DNA of 52,937 nt from Planctomycetota bacterium (GTDB taxonomy: Bacteria; Planctomycetota; UBA1135; UBA2386): positions 1 through 52,937 of the forward strand of contig VGXW01000003.1 in the NCBI GenBank assembly GCA_016873195.1, in the 5' to 3' direction. Below the pieces are notes generated by a model. That model searched no databases, was not told the origin of the DNA, and saw only the letters and a program-made list of their open reading frames with translations. The translations under genes were made by a program, and so were the position numbers. Positions 36,880-46,739 of this stretch are shown one piece after another (position 1 is the first letter of the stretch; every line of letters starts with the position of its first letter).

Positions 36880-39405
36880 ATGATCGAGCCGGTCGTGGCG
36901 GCGCGTCGTGCGGGTCGGCTGTTCGCGTGCGGCTGCGTGCTCGCTGCCGCCCCGGCGCAGGAACCGCCCGCGGCCCGCGCCGCAGACGGCATCACGGTGC
37001 ACCTCGACCGGGTCACGCACTCGCTGAGCCCGCACCTCTACGGCATCTTCTTCGAGGAGATCAACCACGGTGGCGAGGGCGGGCTGCTGGCGCAGTTGCT
37101 GCGCAACCCGACGTTCGAGGAGCCGGGCAGCGAGCAGGATCCGCTGCCGGGGTGGACCTTGACGACGGTCGATCGCGAAGCGCGCGACCCCGGCCGCCCG
37201 CGGCCCGCGCCGCGCGAGTCCCCGAACGCGGTACTGACGGCGACCTCGGACGCGCCGGCGAACCTCGCGACGCCGCGGCACGCCTGCGTCGAGGCCGCGG
37301 GATCCGCCTGGCTCACCAACCGCGGCCACTTCGGCGTGCCGATCCGCGCGGGCGAAGAGTACGTGCTGTCGGCCAGCGTGCGGCAGACCAGGGGGGAACC
37401 GCTCCTGGTGGACTTCGGGTTCGACGTGCTCGATCGCGACGGCGTATCCGTGCTGCGGGCCGGCGAACTGTGGGCAGCGATGCAACTCGACACGAAGTGG
37501 CGCGAAGTGACGCTGGCCGCGGTCGCCACCGGCACGGTCGCCGACGGCGAACTGCGCATCGCGCTGCGGGGCCCCGCGACGTTCCACATCGACACCGTGA
37601 CCCTGCGCCCCGCGAAGACCTGGAAGGGCCACGGCCTGCGTCCCGACCTGTGCGAACTGTTCGCGGCGCTGAAGCCCGCGTTCGTGCGCTTCCCCGGCGG
37701 TTGTTACGTCGAGGGCGGTGACCGGCTCGCGGACGCGTTCCGCTGGCCGCGCACGCTCGGCCCGCTCGCCGATCGCCCCGGCCACCAGAACGCGAACTGG
37801 GGCTACCCCACGACGACGGGGCTCGGCTTCCACGAGTACCTGCAGCTCTGCGAGGACCTCGGCGCGCTGCCGATGTACGTCGCGAACTGCGGCCTGTCCC
37901 ACCGGGAGATCGTGCCGATGGCCGAGCTGCAGCCGTGGATCGACGAGGCGCTCGCGGCGATCGAGTATGCGAACGGCGACGCGCAGACCACGAAGTGGGG
38001 TGCCCTGCGCGCGGCGGCCGGGCACCCCGAGCCGTTCGGCCTGCGCTACCTCGAGATCGGCAACGAGAACGGCATGTTCGGCGACTTCGGCGGCAGCAAG
38101 TTGGCCTACACGGAACGCTACGAGGCGTTCCGCCGGGCGATCGCCGCGAAGTACCCGGACGTGATCACGATCGCGAACGTGCGCGTCGACGCGCCGATGC
38201 AGGTCGTCGACGACCACTTCTACCAGTCGAGCGGCTGGTTCTGGGAGAACGCCGACCGCTACGCGCGCCCGGCTCCGGGCGATCCGCAGATCTATGTCGG
38301 CGAGTACGCGGTGACGTGGAACCCCGGCAAGACCGGCAACCTGCGCGGAGCACTCGGCGAGGCCGCGTTCCTGCTCGGGCTGCAGCGAGCGGGGGCGCAC
38401 GTGGTGATGGCGTCCTACGCGCCGCTGTTCGTGCACGTGCGCGACCGCAAGTGGAACCCGGACCTGATCCAGTTCGACGGCCTCCGCGCGTGCGGCACGC
38501 CGAGCTACCACGTGCAGGCGGTGCTGGCGCAGAACCGGCCGCTGCAGAACCTCGCGTGCGAGTGGCCGCGCCTGGGCGCGGGTCCGGGGCGGGGTTCGGT
38601 CGGGCTCGGCACGTGGAACACGCAGGCGGAGTTCCAGGATGTCGAGGTCGAGGTCGACGGAAGGGTCGTCTACCGGTCCGACTTCGGCAAGGGCAGCGAA
38701 GGCTGGAAGGTCGAAGCGGGGACCTGGGCCGCGATCGACGGTGCGTGGCGGCAGAGCGAAGGCGGCGACGGGCGCTTCTGCTGGCTCGACCTGCCGGACC
38801 TGCGCGGGGTCACCGACTGCGTGGTGCGCTGCAAGGCGAAGAAGCTCGGCGGCGCGGAGGGGTTCCTGGTGATGTTCCACACGGCGGGCGCCGCCGACTG
38901 GACGTGGTGGAACGTCGGCGGATGGGGCAACCGAGAGAACGCGATCGAGCGGAGCCACGAAGGCAGCAAGTTCGGCATCGGGCCGCACGCGCCGGGCAGC
39001 GTCGAGACGGGGCGGTGGTACGACCTGCGCATCGAGTGCCGCGCGGGGCGCGTGCGCACGTTCCTGGACGGCGTGCCGGTGCACGACGTCCTGGACCAGG
39101 GGCCGCCGGACCTGGCGGCGGCGGCGGGGTTCGGCGACCAGGGCGCGATCGTGATCGAGGTCGTCAACGGCAGCGACGCGGCGCGCACGCTGCCTTTGCG
39201 GTTCGTCGGCGGCGCCGATGGCATCACGCGCGCGGTGACGATCACCGAGCTCACGGGGCCGAGCCTCGACGCCGAGAACACGCTCGACGCGCCGGCGGTG
39301 GTGGCGCCGAAGGTCGCGCGGCGCGAGGTGCACGGCAACCTGTTCGAGCACACGTTCGCGGGGAGGTCGCTGACGGTGCTGCGGCTCTTGCCGGTGTTGA
39401 AGTAG
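36880..39405 (+). CDS. Alpha-L-arabinofuranosidase-like (GH51) with appended beta-sandwich-like region
   Basis: LSPHLYGIFFEEINHGGEGGLLAQLLRNPTFEEP...FVRFPGGCYVEG...YLEIGNENGMFG...QIYVGEYAVTW; LamG/DUF1080-like segment around FGKGSEGWKVEAGTW. Confidence 0.9.
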   Translation: MIEPVVAARRAGRLFACGCVLAAAPAQEPPAARAADGITVHLDRVTHSLSPHLYGIFFEEINHGGEGGLLAQLLRNPTFEEPGSEQDPLPGWTLTTVDREARDPGRPRPAPRESPNAVLTATSDAPANLATPRHACVEAAGSAWLTNRGHFGVPIRAGEEYVLSASVRQTRGEPLLVDFGFDVLDRDGVSVLRAGELWAAMQLDTKWREVTLAAVATGTVADGELRIALRGPATFHIDTVTLRPAKTWKGHGLRPDLCELFAALKPAFVRFPGGCYVEGGDRLADAFRWPRTLGPLADRPGHQNANWGYPTTTGLGFHEYLQLCEDLGALPMYVANCGLSHREIVPMAELQPWIDEALAAIEYANGDAQTTKWGALRAAAGHPEPFGLRYLEIGNENGMFGDFGGSKLAYTERYEAFRRAIAAKYPDVITIANVRVDAPMQVVDDHFYQSSGWFWENADRYARPAPGDPQIYVGEYAVTWNPGKTGNLRGALGEAAFLLGLQRAGAHVVMASYAPLFVHVRDRKWNPDLIQFDGLRACGTPSYHVQAVLAQNRPLQNLACEWPRLGAGPGRGSVGLGTWNTQAEFQDVEVEVDGRVVYRSDFGKGSEGWKVEAGTWAAIDGAWRQSEGGDGRFCWLDLPDLRGVTDCVVRCKAKKLGGAEGFLVMFHTAGAADWTWWNVGGWGNRENAIERSHEGSKFGIGPHAPGSVETGRWYDLRIECRAGRVRTFLDGVPVHDVLDQGPPDLAAAAGFGDQGAIVIEVVNGSDAARTLPLRFVGGADGITRAVTITELTGPSLDAENTLDAPAVVAPKVARREVHGNLFEHTFAGRSLTVLRLLPVLK

Positions 39406-39490
39406 TGCTGGCGGCAGCCGTGGCAGGTCCTGCGCGGTGCAGCCGGCGCAGCCGGCTCGCCCCGTTCCCGTCGTTGCTTGCGTGGCCTCG

Positions 39491-40858
39491 CTACTCGCGC
39501 CGGAAGAACCACTCGCGGGCCGGCACGATGCGGATCGGGCCGGCGTCCACCGCGAGCTGCCCTTCCTCGGCCAGCGTGACGATCGTGCCCGAACTGGCGC
39601 CGACCTCCGCCATCGCCTCGCCCAGCGCCGCGACCTCGCGCTGCCGCGTCGCCGGATCGTCGAGACGAGCGCAGGCCTGGACGAGTTCGGGCGGCCCGCC
39701 GCGCACGGGGTCGTCGACCGCGAAGTCGACCTCGCTGCCCGACGCGGTCTTGAACCACGTGATCACGGATTCGGACAGGCGGCCGTAGCGCCGCCGCAGT
39801 TCGAGGTAGACGGCGTTCTCGAGTTGGGCCCCGAGGTTCACCGCCCCGGCGCGGTACATCGCCGCCGCCAGCCCCGGATCGACGGCGTAGACCTTGCGCG
39901 GATTCACGGCGCGCTGGCGTGCCGATCGCGTGCGCAGCGGAACGAGGAAGAACAGGTAGGCATCGACGAGGTGCGACAGGTAGGCCAGCAGCGTCGCCTT
40001 GCTCGACGGCAGGCCCTGGCTCTGCAGGGCTCCCTGCAGCCGGCTCACGCTGAAGCCGTTGGCATTGGCGGCGAACAGGGCCGCGACCAGATGGCGCAGC
40101 GCCGGCAGGTTCGTCGCCGAGTGCCGCTCCGCGACGTCGCGCAGCACGACCAGGTCCACGTATTCCTGGAGCATCTGGACACGGTCGTAGGGATTCGCCG
40201 CGCGCACGGCGGGGAACCCACCCTGCCGCAGGTAGTCGAGCACGAAAGCGTCGAGCCGCGAGCGCCGCACGGCGCCGGGAGGCCACGGACCAGACGCCCA
40301 GTCGAGGCCGTCCGCGCGCGCCGCCTCGCGGGGGCCGTAGGGGAGCACTTCGACGGTCACGCTGCGGCCGCGGAAGGCGGTCGCCACCTCGGTCGAGAGT
40401 TGCCGGGCCGAGGAGCCCGTGACGAAGAGCCGCGCGCGTTCGGTGTCGAGGATCCGCCGCGCGAAGCGTTCCCACCCGGAGACCGCCTGGACCTCGTCGA
40501 GGAACACCCACGCCGTGTCCGACCGGGCATCCGGGTCGCGGCGGTAGAACGTCTCGAGCGCGCGATCGAGCGTGCCGAGGTCGGCGCCGTCCAGGCGGTC
40601 GTCCTCGAGGTTCAGGTAGAGGATTCGCGACCGGGGCACGCCGCGCGCGAGCAGGGCGCGGATCTCGGCATACAGGCAGTAGGTCTTCCCGCTGCGGCGC
40701 ATTCCGACCAGAGCGTTGGCGCTGCCGGGCACCTCGGGCAGGCGGACCTCGCGCGGGACGACCTCCGGGAGGGGGCGTTCGTGCTGGTCGGCGATCACCC
40801 GCTCGATCAGGGCGGTGTCCGGTGCTCTGGGTGGATCCATACAACCCATTATCGTCAT
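39491..40858 (-). CDS. AAA+ ATPase with DUF4143 (AAA_14-type)
   Basis: ALVGMRRSGKTYCLYAEIRALL (Walker A), WVFLDEVQAVSGWERFARRIL (Walker B), LFVTGSSARQLSTE, then DUF4143-like QLENAVYLELRRRYG...GSEVDFAV. Start taken as MTIMGCMDPP (40858); MGCM or MDPP are possible. Confidence 0.9.
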   Translation of the reverse strand: MTIMGCMDPPRAPDTALIERVIADQHERPLPEVVPREVRLPEVPGSANALVGMRRSGKTYCLYAEIRALLARGVPRSRILYLNLEDDRLDGADLGTLDRALETFYRRDPDARSDTAWVFLDEVQAVSGWERFARRILDTERARLFVTGSSARQLSTEVATAFRGRSVTVEVLPYGPREAARADGLDWASGPWPPGAVRRSRLDAFVLDYLRQGGFPAVRAANPYDRVQMLQEYVDLVVLRDVAERHSATNLPALRHLVAALFAANANGFSVSRLQGALQSQGLPSSKATLLAYLSHLVDAYLFFLVPLRTRSARQRAVNPRKVYAVDPGLAAAMYRAGAVNLGAQLENAVYLELRRRYGRLSESVITWFKTASGSEVDFAVDDPVRGGPPELVQACARLDDPATRQREVAALGEAMAEVGASSGTIVTLAEEGQLAVDAGPIRIVPAREWFFRRE

Positions 40859-40860
40859 AT

Positions 40861-40882
40861 TTGGTATTCCTGGTAATACCAA
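40861..40882. promoter_or_regulatory. AT-rich palindrome upstream of AAA/DUF4143 gene, candidate operator
   Basis: TTGGTATT-CCTGGT-AATACCAA, perfect 8-bp inverted repeat in a GC-rich background, adjacent to the likely start codon. Confidence 0.5.
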
Positions 40883-41146
40883 TTTGCTCGACAGAGGATC
40901 GGCGCCTCGGTCGGGAGGCGCGGCGGACCGAGCACGGTGCCGGGAGGACCCCGTCCGAGTCGTGCGGGCCGGTGCTCGTGCCCGGGTCGAGGTGGCGGGT
41001 CCGTCGAACTGCGTCTCGAGGGGTTCGCGGATCCCGTGCGCCGTTCGGGCTGCTGCCTCGTGCACGTTCCGGTCCGCTGGGGCAGCGAGCTCGCGAGTGC
41101 GCTCGCGTTCCACTGCACGGGCTGGCCGGCCGCACCTCGCGACGCA

Positions 41147-41824
41147 TCATGGAGCGGTCGCAGTTGTGGCCAGGACCAGGCAGCAGGCAGCGGCGAGGCT
41201 CGTGCGCAGCAACGGGGCCGCCGTCGCGTCTTGCACTTCGAGGTGCGCGTGCACGTCGTCGGAGTAGGGCCAGCCGCGCACGACCCACGTGCCGTCGGCG
41301 CCGGCACGGATGGATTGCAACGGTGGCGGCAGCGGCACCGGTAGCCCGCCGTGGGTCGCCGTGACCAGGAGGCGCCCGGCCGCGATCTGGTCCGGGGTGC
41401 CGTCGCGCAGCACGTAGACGTGTTCCTGCCCCGCGTCGCGCTCGACGGTCGCATCGAGTTCCGCGTCGTCGCGCACGGTGACCGCGACCTTGCGGGCGGG
41501 CAGCGTCGTGAGGCGCAGGAAGTTCCGCTCGGTGCCGAGCAGGTCGACCCAGTTGCCGCCGACCTCGGTGGCCGCCGCCGCGCGCACGACGACGATGGTC
41601 TGCGGCAGCCTGCCGAACACGAACTCGCCCGAACCATCGGTCAGGGTCGTGGCCAGCACGCGCCCGTCGGCCTCGGCCGTGACCTTCGCGGCTGGCACCG
41701 GCCGCTGCATCGCGTCGACGACGCGGCCCTCGAGGCGGGCGATGGCGTTGGCCGGGAGTCCGGGCTCCTGTGCCGGCAGCGACAGCAGCAGCAGCAGAAC
41801 GGCAGAGGGGGACCGTTCGCGCAT
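41147..41824 (-). CDS. Secreted carboxypeptidase-regulatory-like domain protein (short paralog)
   Basis: MRERSPSAVLLLLLSLPAQEPGLPANAIARLEGRVVDAMQRPVPAAKVTAEADGRVLATTLTDGSGEFVFGRLPQ...; Ig-like CarboxypepD_reg pattern. Confidence 0.75.
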   Translation of the reverse strand: MRERSPSAVLLLLLSLPAQEPGLPANAIARLEGRVVDAMQRPVPAAKVTAEADGRVLATTLTDGSGEFVFGRLPQTIVVVRAAAATEVGGNWVDLLGTERNFLRLTTLPARKVAVTVRDDAELDATVERDAGQEHVYVLRDGTPDQIAAGRLLVTATHGGLPVPLPPPLQSIRAGADGTWVVRGWPYSDDVHAHLEVQDATAAPLLRTSLAAACCLVLATTATAP

Positions 41825-41898
41825 CGCAGCAGTCTGCCAGGGCGTGCGTGCGCCCGTGGGCATGGCGGCAAGGGCCTCGTGCTCGCGTGCCGCGTGGC

Positions 41899-43593
41899 CT
41901 ACCGGGCGACGAGTGCCACCGCGGTTGCCTCTCCTGCCTCGACGACGGCCCGCGTCGTGCCGCCGTCCGGCAGCTGCAACCCGACGGCGCCGGGCACGAG
42001 CCCGTCGCAGCAGAAGCGCCCGTGGCGGCCGGCCACCAGCAGCCTCCGTCGCGGTCGATCGCCCGGGGCGTCGGCCGCCTGCAGCCAGAACCGCGCGCCC
42101 GGGGCCGGCGTGCCGTCCTCGGCCTGCACGGTGCCGGATACGGCGCCGCAGGGCTGCAGGGTCAACGGGCCGGCGTCCGTGACGCCCGCGCTGCCCGGTT
42201 CCACGTCCTGGACGAGCCAGCCGTCGCGGCCCACCAGGCGCAGCTGGAACAGCGCGTCCGCGGGCAGTCCGAGGCAAGCGATCTCGACGTTGCCGTCGAG
42301 GTCGCTCGAACCGATGCCGATCGGCAGCCAGCCGCCGTGCTGCGGGGCGGCGAGGCCCCCCCGGAAGCACACGTCGCAGCCGCGCGCAGGCGCGCCGGCG
42401 GGGGTGCGCAGGCGCATGCGCACCCCGTGGGCGCGCTGCAGCTGCAGCACGAGTTCGCTGCCCGGTTCGTGCCTGGCGACCCACCAGACCGGGTTGGGGT
42501 TGTTGCCCTGCAGCACCGCCACGGGCGACAGGGTGCGCAGCGCGTACTCGCCACGCGGGTCCACTGGCGACGGCAGCTCGAACGAACCGTCGGCGCGAAC
42601 GACCGCCGTGCGGCGCTGGCCATTGCCGGGCATGTCGGAGGTGGCTTGCACCATGAGCGGCAGGCCGGCTGCGAGCAGACCGGGTGCGTCGGCGATGCGG
42701 CCGCGCAGGCGGTGCGCGGCCGAGCCGAGCTGGAACGTGCAGGACGTGGTGCGGTCGCCGCCGAGGTGCCCGTTCTCGGGCGGATCGATGCAGGCGCCCG
42801 GCATGTCGAAACGCGCGCGCAGCAGGTCGGCTCTGGGCCAGCCGCGCAGCACCCACCGGCCCGGTGCTTCTGCAGCAGGGCGCGCGAGCGGCGGCGGCAG
42901 GGGGAAGCGCCGCGGTCCCTGCCAGGATTCGACGATCAGCACCGCCCGCTCGACTTCCGCCGCGGCGCCGCCCGCGAGCTCGATCGTGCGCGAGGTCCAC
43001 GCCTCGCGCGACAGTTCGCAGTCGAGCGCGACGTCCGCGGTGCCGTCGACGTCTTCGTCGGCCGCGTCGAAACCCTCCGCCCAGGCGACCACACGCGCCG
43101 GCCCCATCAACACGTGGCCGAGTTCGTAGCGGCCGTCCGCGCCGCTCCGCGCCGTGCAACTGGCGAGCGCCAGCTGCGGCAAGTCGGTCGGCGCCGCGGC
43201 GACCCAGGCGCCCGCCACCGGCTTGCCGTCCTCGTCCTTGACGAGGCCCGCCACCCTGCGCGCGGGCAGCAGCACGATCTCGGCGAAGCCGCACTGCTCG
43301 CCGAGCAGGTCGATCTGCAGCGCGCCGACGTCGGGGCCGGCGGAGGTCGCGCGCACGACGACGAAGGCCTGCGGCAGGCGCGGCAGCAGGAACGTGCCCG
43401 AGCCGTCGCTGCGCGTGCGCGCGACCTCGAGGCCGTCGAGTTCAGCGACGACGAGTGCGTTGGGGACCGGTGCACGCAGCGGATCGAGCACGAGTCCTTC
43501 GAGCCGCGCGCGGCCGCCGCCCGGCTGCGGCAGGATCTGCGCGGACAGCGACGCCGCGAGCCACAGGACGGCAGAGGGGATCCGTTCCTGCAT
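41899..43593 (-). CDS. Secreted carboxypeptidase-regulatory-like domain protein (long paralog)
   Basis: MQERIPSAVLWLAASLSAQILPQPGGGRARLEGLVLDPLRAPVPNALVVAELDGLEVARTRSDGSGTFLLPRLPQAF...; repeated GxVxDxxGxPVxGAxV units. Confidence 0.8.
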   Translation of the reverse strand: MQERIPSAVLWLAASLSAQILPQPGGGRARLEGLVLDPLRAPVPNALVVAELDGLEVARTRSDGSGTFLLPRLPQAFVVVRATSAGPDVGALQIDLLGEQCGFAEIVLLPARRVAGLVKDEDGKPVAGAWVAAAPTDLPQLALASCTARSGADGRYELGHVLMGPARVVAWAEGFDAADEDVDGTADVALDCELSREAWTSRTIELAGGAAAEVERAVLIVESWQGPRRFPLPPPLARPAAEAPGRWVLRGWPRADLLRARFDMPGACIDPPENGHLGGDRTTSCTFQLGSAAHRLRGRIADAPGLLAAGLPLMVQATSDMPGNGQRRTAVVRADGSFELPSPVDPRGEYALRTLSPVAVLQGNNPNPVWWVARHEPGSELVLQLQRAHGVRMRLRTPAGAPARGCDVCFRGGLAAPQHGGWLPIGIGSSDLDGNVEIACLGLPADALFQLRLVGRDGWLVQDVEPGSAGVTDAGPLTLQPCGAVSGTVQAEDGTPAPGARFWLQAADAPGDRPRRRLLVAGRHGRFCCDGLVPGAVGLQLPDGGTTRAVVEAGEATAVALVAR

Positions 43594-43693
43594 GGCGGCA
43601 GTCTACTGGCAACGCATGCGCCGGTGGGCGCATGGGCCCCTGGGCCGCAGTCCACCTGGCCCCGCGCCCGGGCCTCTGGCAGAATTCGCGCCC

Positions 43694-44809
43694 ATGCGCC
43701 ACGGACTGCTCGCCGCCGTTCCGTTCGTCCTGCACCTGACCGCGCTGCTGCCTGCCCAGGAGATCACCTGGTGGCAGAAGACCTTCGAGGAAGCGCTCGC
43801 CGCCAGCAAGGACAGCAAGGCCGCGATGCTGCTGCTCTACTGCTGGCAGGACAACAGCGACCCGTGCACGTCGATGTTCAGCGGCACGATGAAGGAGAAG
43901 GAGGTGGCGACGGCGCTCGGCGACTTCGTCTGCATGGGCGCGAAGCTCGAGGATCCGGCGCAGAAGGCCGTGCTCGACAAGTACGGCATCGAGAAGCTGC
44001 CGACCGTGCTGTTCCTGACGCCCGAGGGCACCGTCGTCGACGCCGTGCCCGGCTACGTGCCGGTCGTGGACTTCCTCGCCGAGGTCACGCGCATCCGTGC
44101 TGGCACCAAGACGCTCGCGGCGCTGCGGCAGGCGGCGGCCGAGAAGCCCGGCGACCTCGCGCTGCAACTCGAACTCGTGCACAAGCTGCGCGCGACCGGC
44201 GACAAGAAGGGCTCGCTCGCGGTGATCGACGCGATCGTCGCCAAGGATCCGAAGGCGACGAGCGAGCAGGCCGCCGAGGCGATGCTGCTGAAGCTCAGCG
44301 ACCAGATCTTCAAGCCCGAAGCCGACCCGAAGAACTACGACCTGAAGCCGCTGCGCGAGTTCCTGAACAAGCAGAAGAACAAGCGCGTGCTGTTCCTCGG
44401 TTGGGACCGCGTCTTCGCGGCGGAGTGGAAGCGCGACAACCTCAAGGTCGCGTGCGATGCCGCGGAGAAGGCCTGGAAGAACATCCCGCCGGACCAGGTG
44501 CGGGTCTGGGGCCAGGATTACGCGAGCAAGGCCCTCGAGGCCTGGAAGGAGCTCGAGAAGATCGACAAGGGCATCCTGAAGCAGGCGCTCGAGGTCAGCA
44601 AGAAGGCGCTCGACGAGGTCGAGAAGAAGCACAAGGCGGCACCCGATCCGGCCTTCTTCGCGAACGCGATGTACCTGCACGCGGCGCTGCTCAACGTGAG
44701 CAACCTGCGCAAGGAAGCGTTCGCGCTGATGGACAAGGCGATCGCGCTGGACCCGCAGAACGAGAACCTGAAGAAGGCCAAGGCCGCGTGGATGGACGGC
44801 AGCAAGTGA
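43694..44809 (+). CDS. Secreted thioredoxin-fold protein with helical C-terminal domain
   Basis: Signal peptide MRHGLLAAVPFVLHLTALLPAQE; AMLLLYCWQDNSDPCTSMFSGTMKEKEVATAL...KYGIEKLPTVLFLTPEGTVVDAVPGY. Confidence 0.82.
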   Translation: MRHGLLAAVPFVLHLTALLPAQEITWWQKTFEEALAASKDSKAAMLLLYCWQDNSDPCTSMFSGTMKEKEVATALGDFVCMGAKLEDPAQKAVLDKYGIEKLPTVLFLTPEGTVVDAVPGYVPVVDFLAEVTRIRAGTKTLAALRQAAAEKPGDLALQLELVHKLRATGDKKGSLAVIDAIVAKDPKATSEQAAEAMLLKLSDQIFKPEADPKNYDLKPLREFLNKQKNKRVLFLGWDRVFAAEWKRDNLKVACDAAEKAWKNIPPDQVRVWGQDYASKALEAWKELEKIDKGILKQALEVSKKALDEVEKKHKAAPDPAFFANAMYLHAALLNVSNLRKEAFALMDKAIALDPQNENLKKAKAAWMDGSK

Positions 44810-45136
44810 CGGCCGCGCCGGCCCCGCGTGTCCCGGCACTGCGTCGCCAGCAGACCGCCGAAGGGCCACGACGAAGCTGTGGCGGTTCCGACCGGCCGGC
44901 GCGACCTCGCGGGACGCACGAACGAGACGGGGTTCCGCCGCCGACTCGACGTGCTGCGCGCCGACCATGCTCGGAAGACCAGGCTGATCGAACGGCTGCG
45001 CGACGCGGGGCGGTGACGCCGCTCGGCTGCCCAGGGTGACGGCTGCCGGCCACGGCGTCCGGGCCGGACTCCGTCGTGCGCTCGCTGCCGAGCAGGCGAA
45101 CGCCTGGCGGGAGTCGGGGGGGCGGCCTTCACGAGC

Positions 45137-46576
45137 TCACTCCGTGTTGCGCATTCGCTCGCGGAGGCGACGGGAGAGCGTCTGCCGGGCCAGCAGCAGG
45201 CTCTTGATCACCCGGCTGGCGAGGGGCGGTCCTCCCGCCCTGACGAGCAGCTCGACGAGGCGATCCGGACCGACCACTTCGCCGCTCTGCAGGCACCGGT
45301 CGAGTTCGGCGCAGAACCGCGACCAGGCGGAACTCGTGAGCCCCAGATCGCGGTCGGCAAGGCCCACCCGGCCGTCGGCGAGCTGGGCCACGGGATAGCG
45401 CGGCTGCCAGTTCGCTCCCAGTCGCCGGTACTCGCGCGCCCGTTGCAGCAACTCGGCAAGCGGCATGGGGGCGCCGTGCGCACGCAATTCCGCGACCACG
45501 AGGTCGAGAATTCGCCGCCGCTCCTTGTGCACGGCGGCAAGGCCCCAGACGGACCGTCCGAGATCGGCGAGCTCGGGGACTTCGTGCAGCAGCGACTCGA
45601 ACGCTGCCACGGACAGTCCGGGAGCCCATTCGGCACCGGCTTCGGCCGCCGCCGCCAGGAGGTCGGCGGTTCGCCACTGCAGGTCGGGCTCGCACTCGCA
45701 GAGCGCGACGATGTCGGCGCGCACGGCCGGCAGCAGATGCAGCCTGTCGGCGACGGCTTCGCGAGCCAGGTAGACGCCCTGCGCCGCGCGGACGACCCGC
45801 GCCTTGGCGAGCGCCGCGCTCAGGGCAGGCGGCTGCAGCGGCGACAGTTCGCGCAGCAGCTCGGCGAATGACATCGGTCGTCCGGCAGCGCGCAGCACCT
45901 CCTCGATGCGCTCGGCCACGGTCGGCGCCCGCCGTGCCGGCCCGGCGCCGCGATCGAGTCGAGCGACCACCACGGACTGGAGATCCGGCACCATGAAGTC
46001 GCGCAGGATCTCGCCGAGCAGCCTGCGCTCGAGCCCGGGATCACGACCGCCCGGATCCCGACGTTCGAGTTCTTGCCGACACCGTTCGACGAGGGCGGCG
46101 CAGTCCGCGCCGCGGAGGTCGGTGACGTAGGGGCCTTCCGCGCCGTCGACCAGCCGGTGCCGGCACCGGAGCGTCCGCAGGGCCCCCTGGATCCAGCCGA
46201 CGTGCTCGTCGATGCCCACGAACCAGGGGTCGAGGCCCGGGAGATCCGCGACGCGCAGCGGCGTGGTACGCCCGATGCGCAGGCGCAGCAGCGGGGCATC
46301 GATGCGGTCGGGATCGAGCGAATGCAAGCGCCGCAGCACCCGCGCCTCGAGCTGACCGACACGCGAGCGCGACACCCCCAGTCGCCGGCCCACTTCCTCG
46401 AGCGTGGCCGGCGAGCGGGCGAACGTGCGCAGGTCGGCGACCAGGCGCTGTCGCGGGTCGAGCTTCGCGAGGGCACGGTCCAGACAACCGACGAGCGTTG
46501 GCACGGCAGCTGCGAGGCGTGGGGAGGCGCCCATCCCGTGATTCTGTGCGTCGGGGACGCGCCCGCAAGGGTTCAT
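45137..46576 (-). CDS. Multi-HTH regulator: sigma-70 region-4-like HTH plus HARE-HTH-like winged-helix repeats
   Basis: TLEEVGRRLGVSRSRVGQLEARVLRRL; TVAERIEEVLRAAGRPMSFAELLREL and RRRILDLVVAELRAHGAPMPLAELLQRAREYRRL. Start near MNPCGRVPD (~46576) is uncertain. Confidence 0.65.
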   Translation of the reverse strand: MNPCGRVPDAQNHGMGASPRLAAAVPTLVGCLDRALAKLDPRQRLVADLRTFARSPATLEEVGRRLGVSRSRVGQLEARVLRRLHSLDPDRIDAPLLRLRIGRTTPLRVADLPGLDPWFVGIDEHVGWIQGALRTLRCRHRLVDGAEGPYVTDLRGADCAALVERCRQELERRDPGGRDPGLERRLLGEILRDFMVPDLQSVVVARLDRGAGPARRAPTVAERIEEVLRAAGRPMSFAELLRELSPLQPPALSAALAKARVVRAAQGVYLAREAVADRLHLLPAVRADIVALCECEPDLQWRTADLLAAAAEAGAEWAPGLSVAAFESLLHEVPELADLGRSVWGLAAVHKERRRILDLVVAELRAHGAPMPLAELLQRAREYRRLGANWQPRYPVAQLADGRVGLADRDLGLTSSAWSRFCAELDRCLQSGEVVGPDRLVELLVRAGGPPLASRVIKSLLLARQTLSRRLRERMRNTE

Positions 46577-46739
46577 GCGGTGGCGCCTCCACTGGTGGGT
46601 GTCAAGGTAGTTGTCGCCTGAATGTGGAGAAGGGTGGTCACGCGACGGCCTCGCAGCCGGCGATGCCGCCGGCTCGACGTTCGACTCGGAGCCCGTCGTT
46701 CCGTAGAAGACCCCGGTGCACGACGCTGCCCGACGCATG

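Noticed and set aside
44828-45016. 62-aa plus-strand ORF after the thioredoxin-like gene
   Set aside because: Tail ETGFRRRLDVLRADHARKTRLIERLRDAGR looks somewhat protein-like, but there is no recognisable family or ribosome-binding support; not called.
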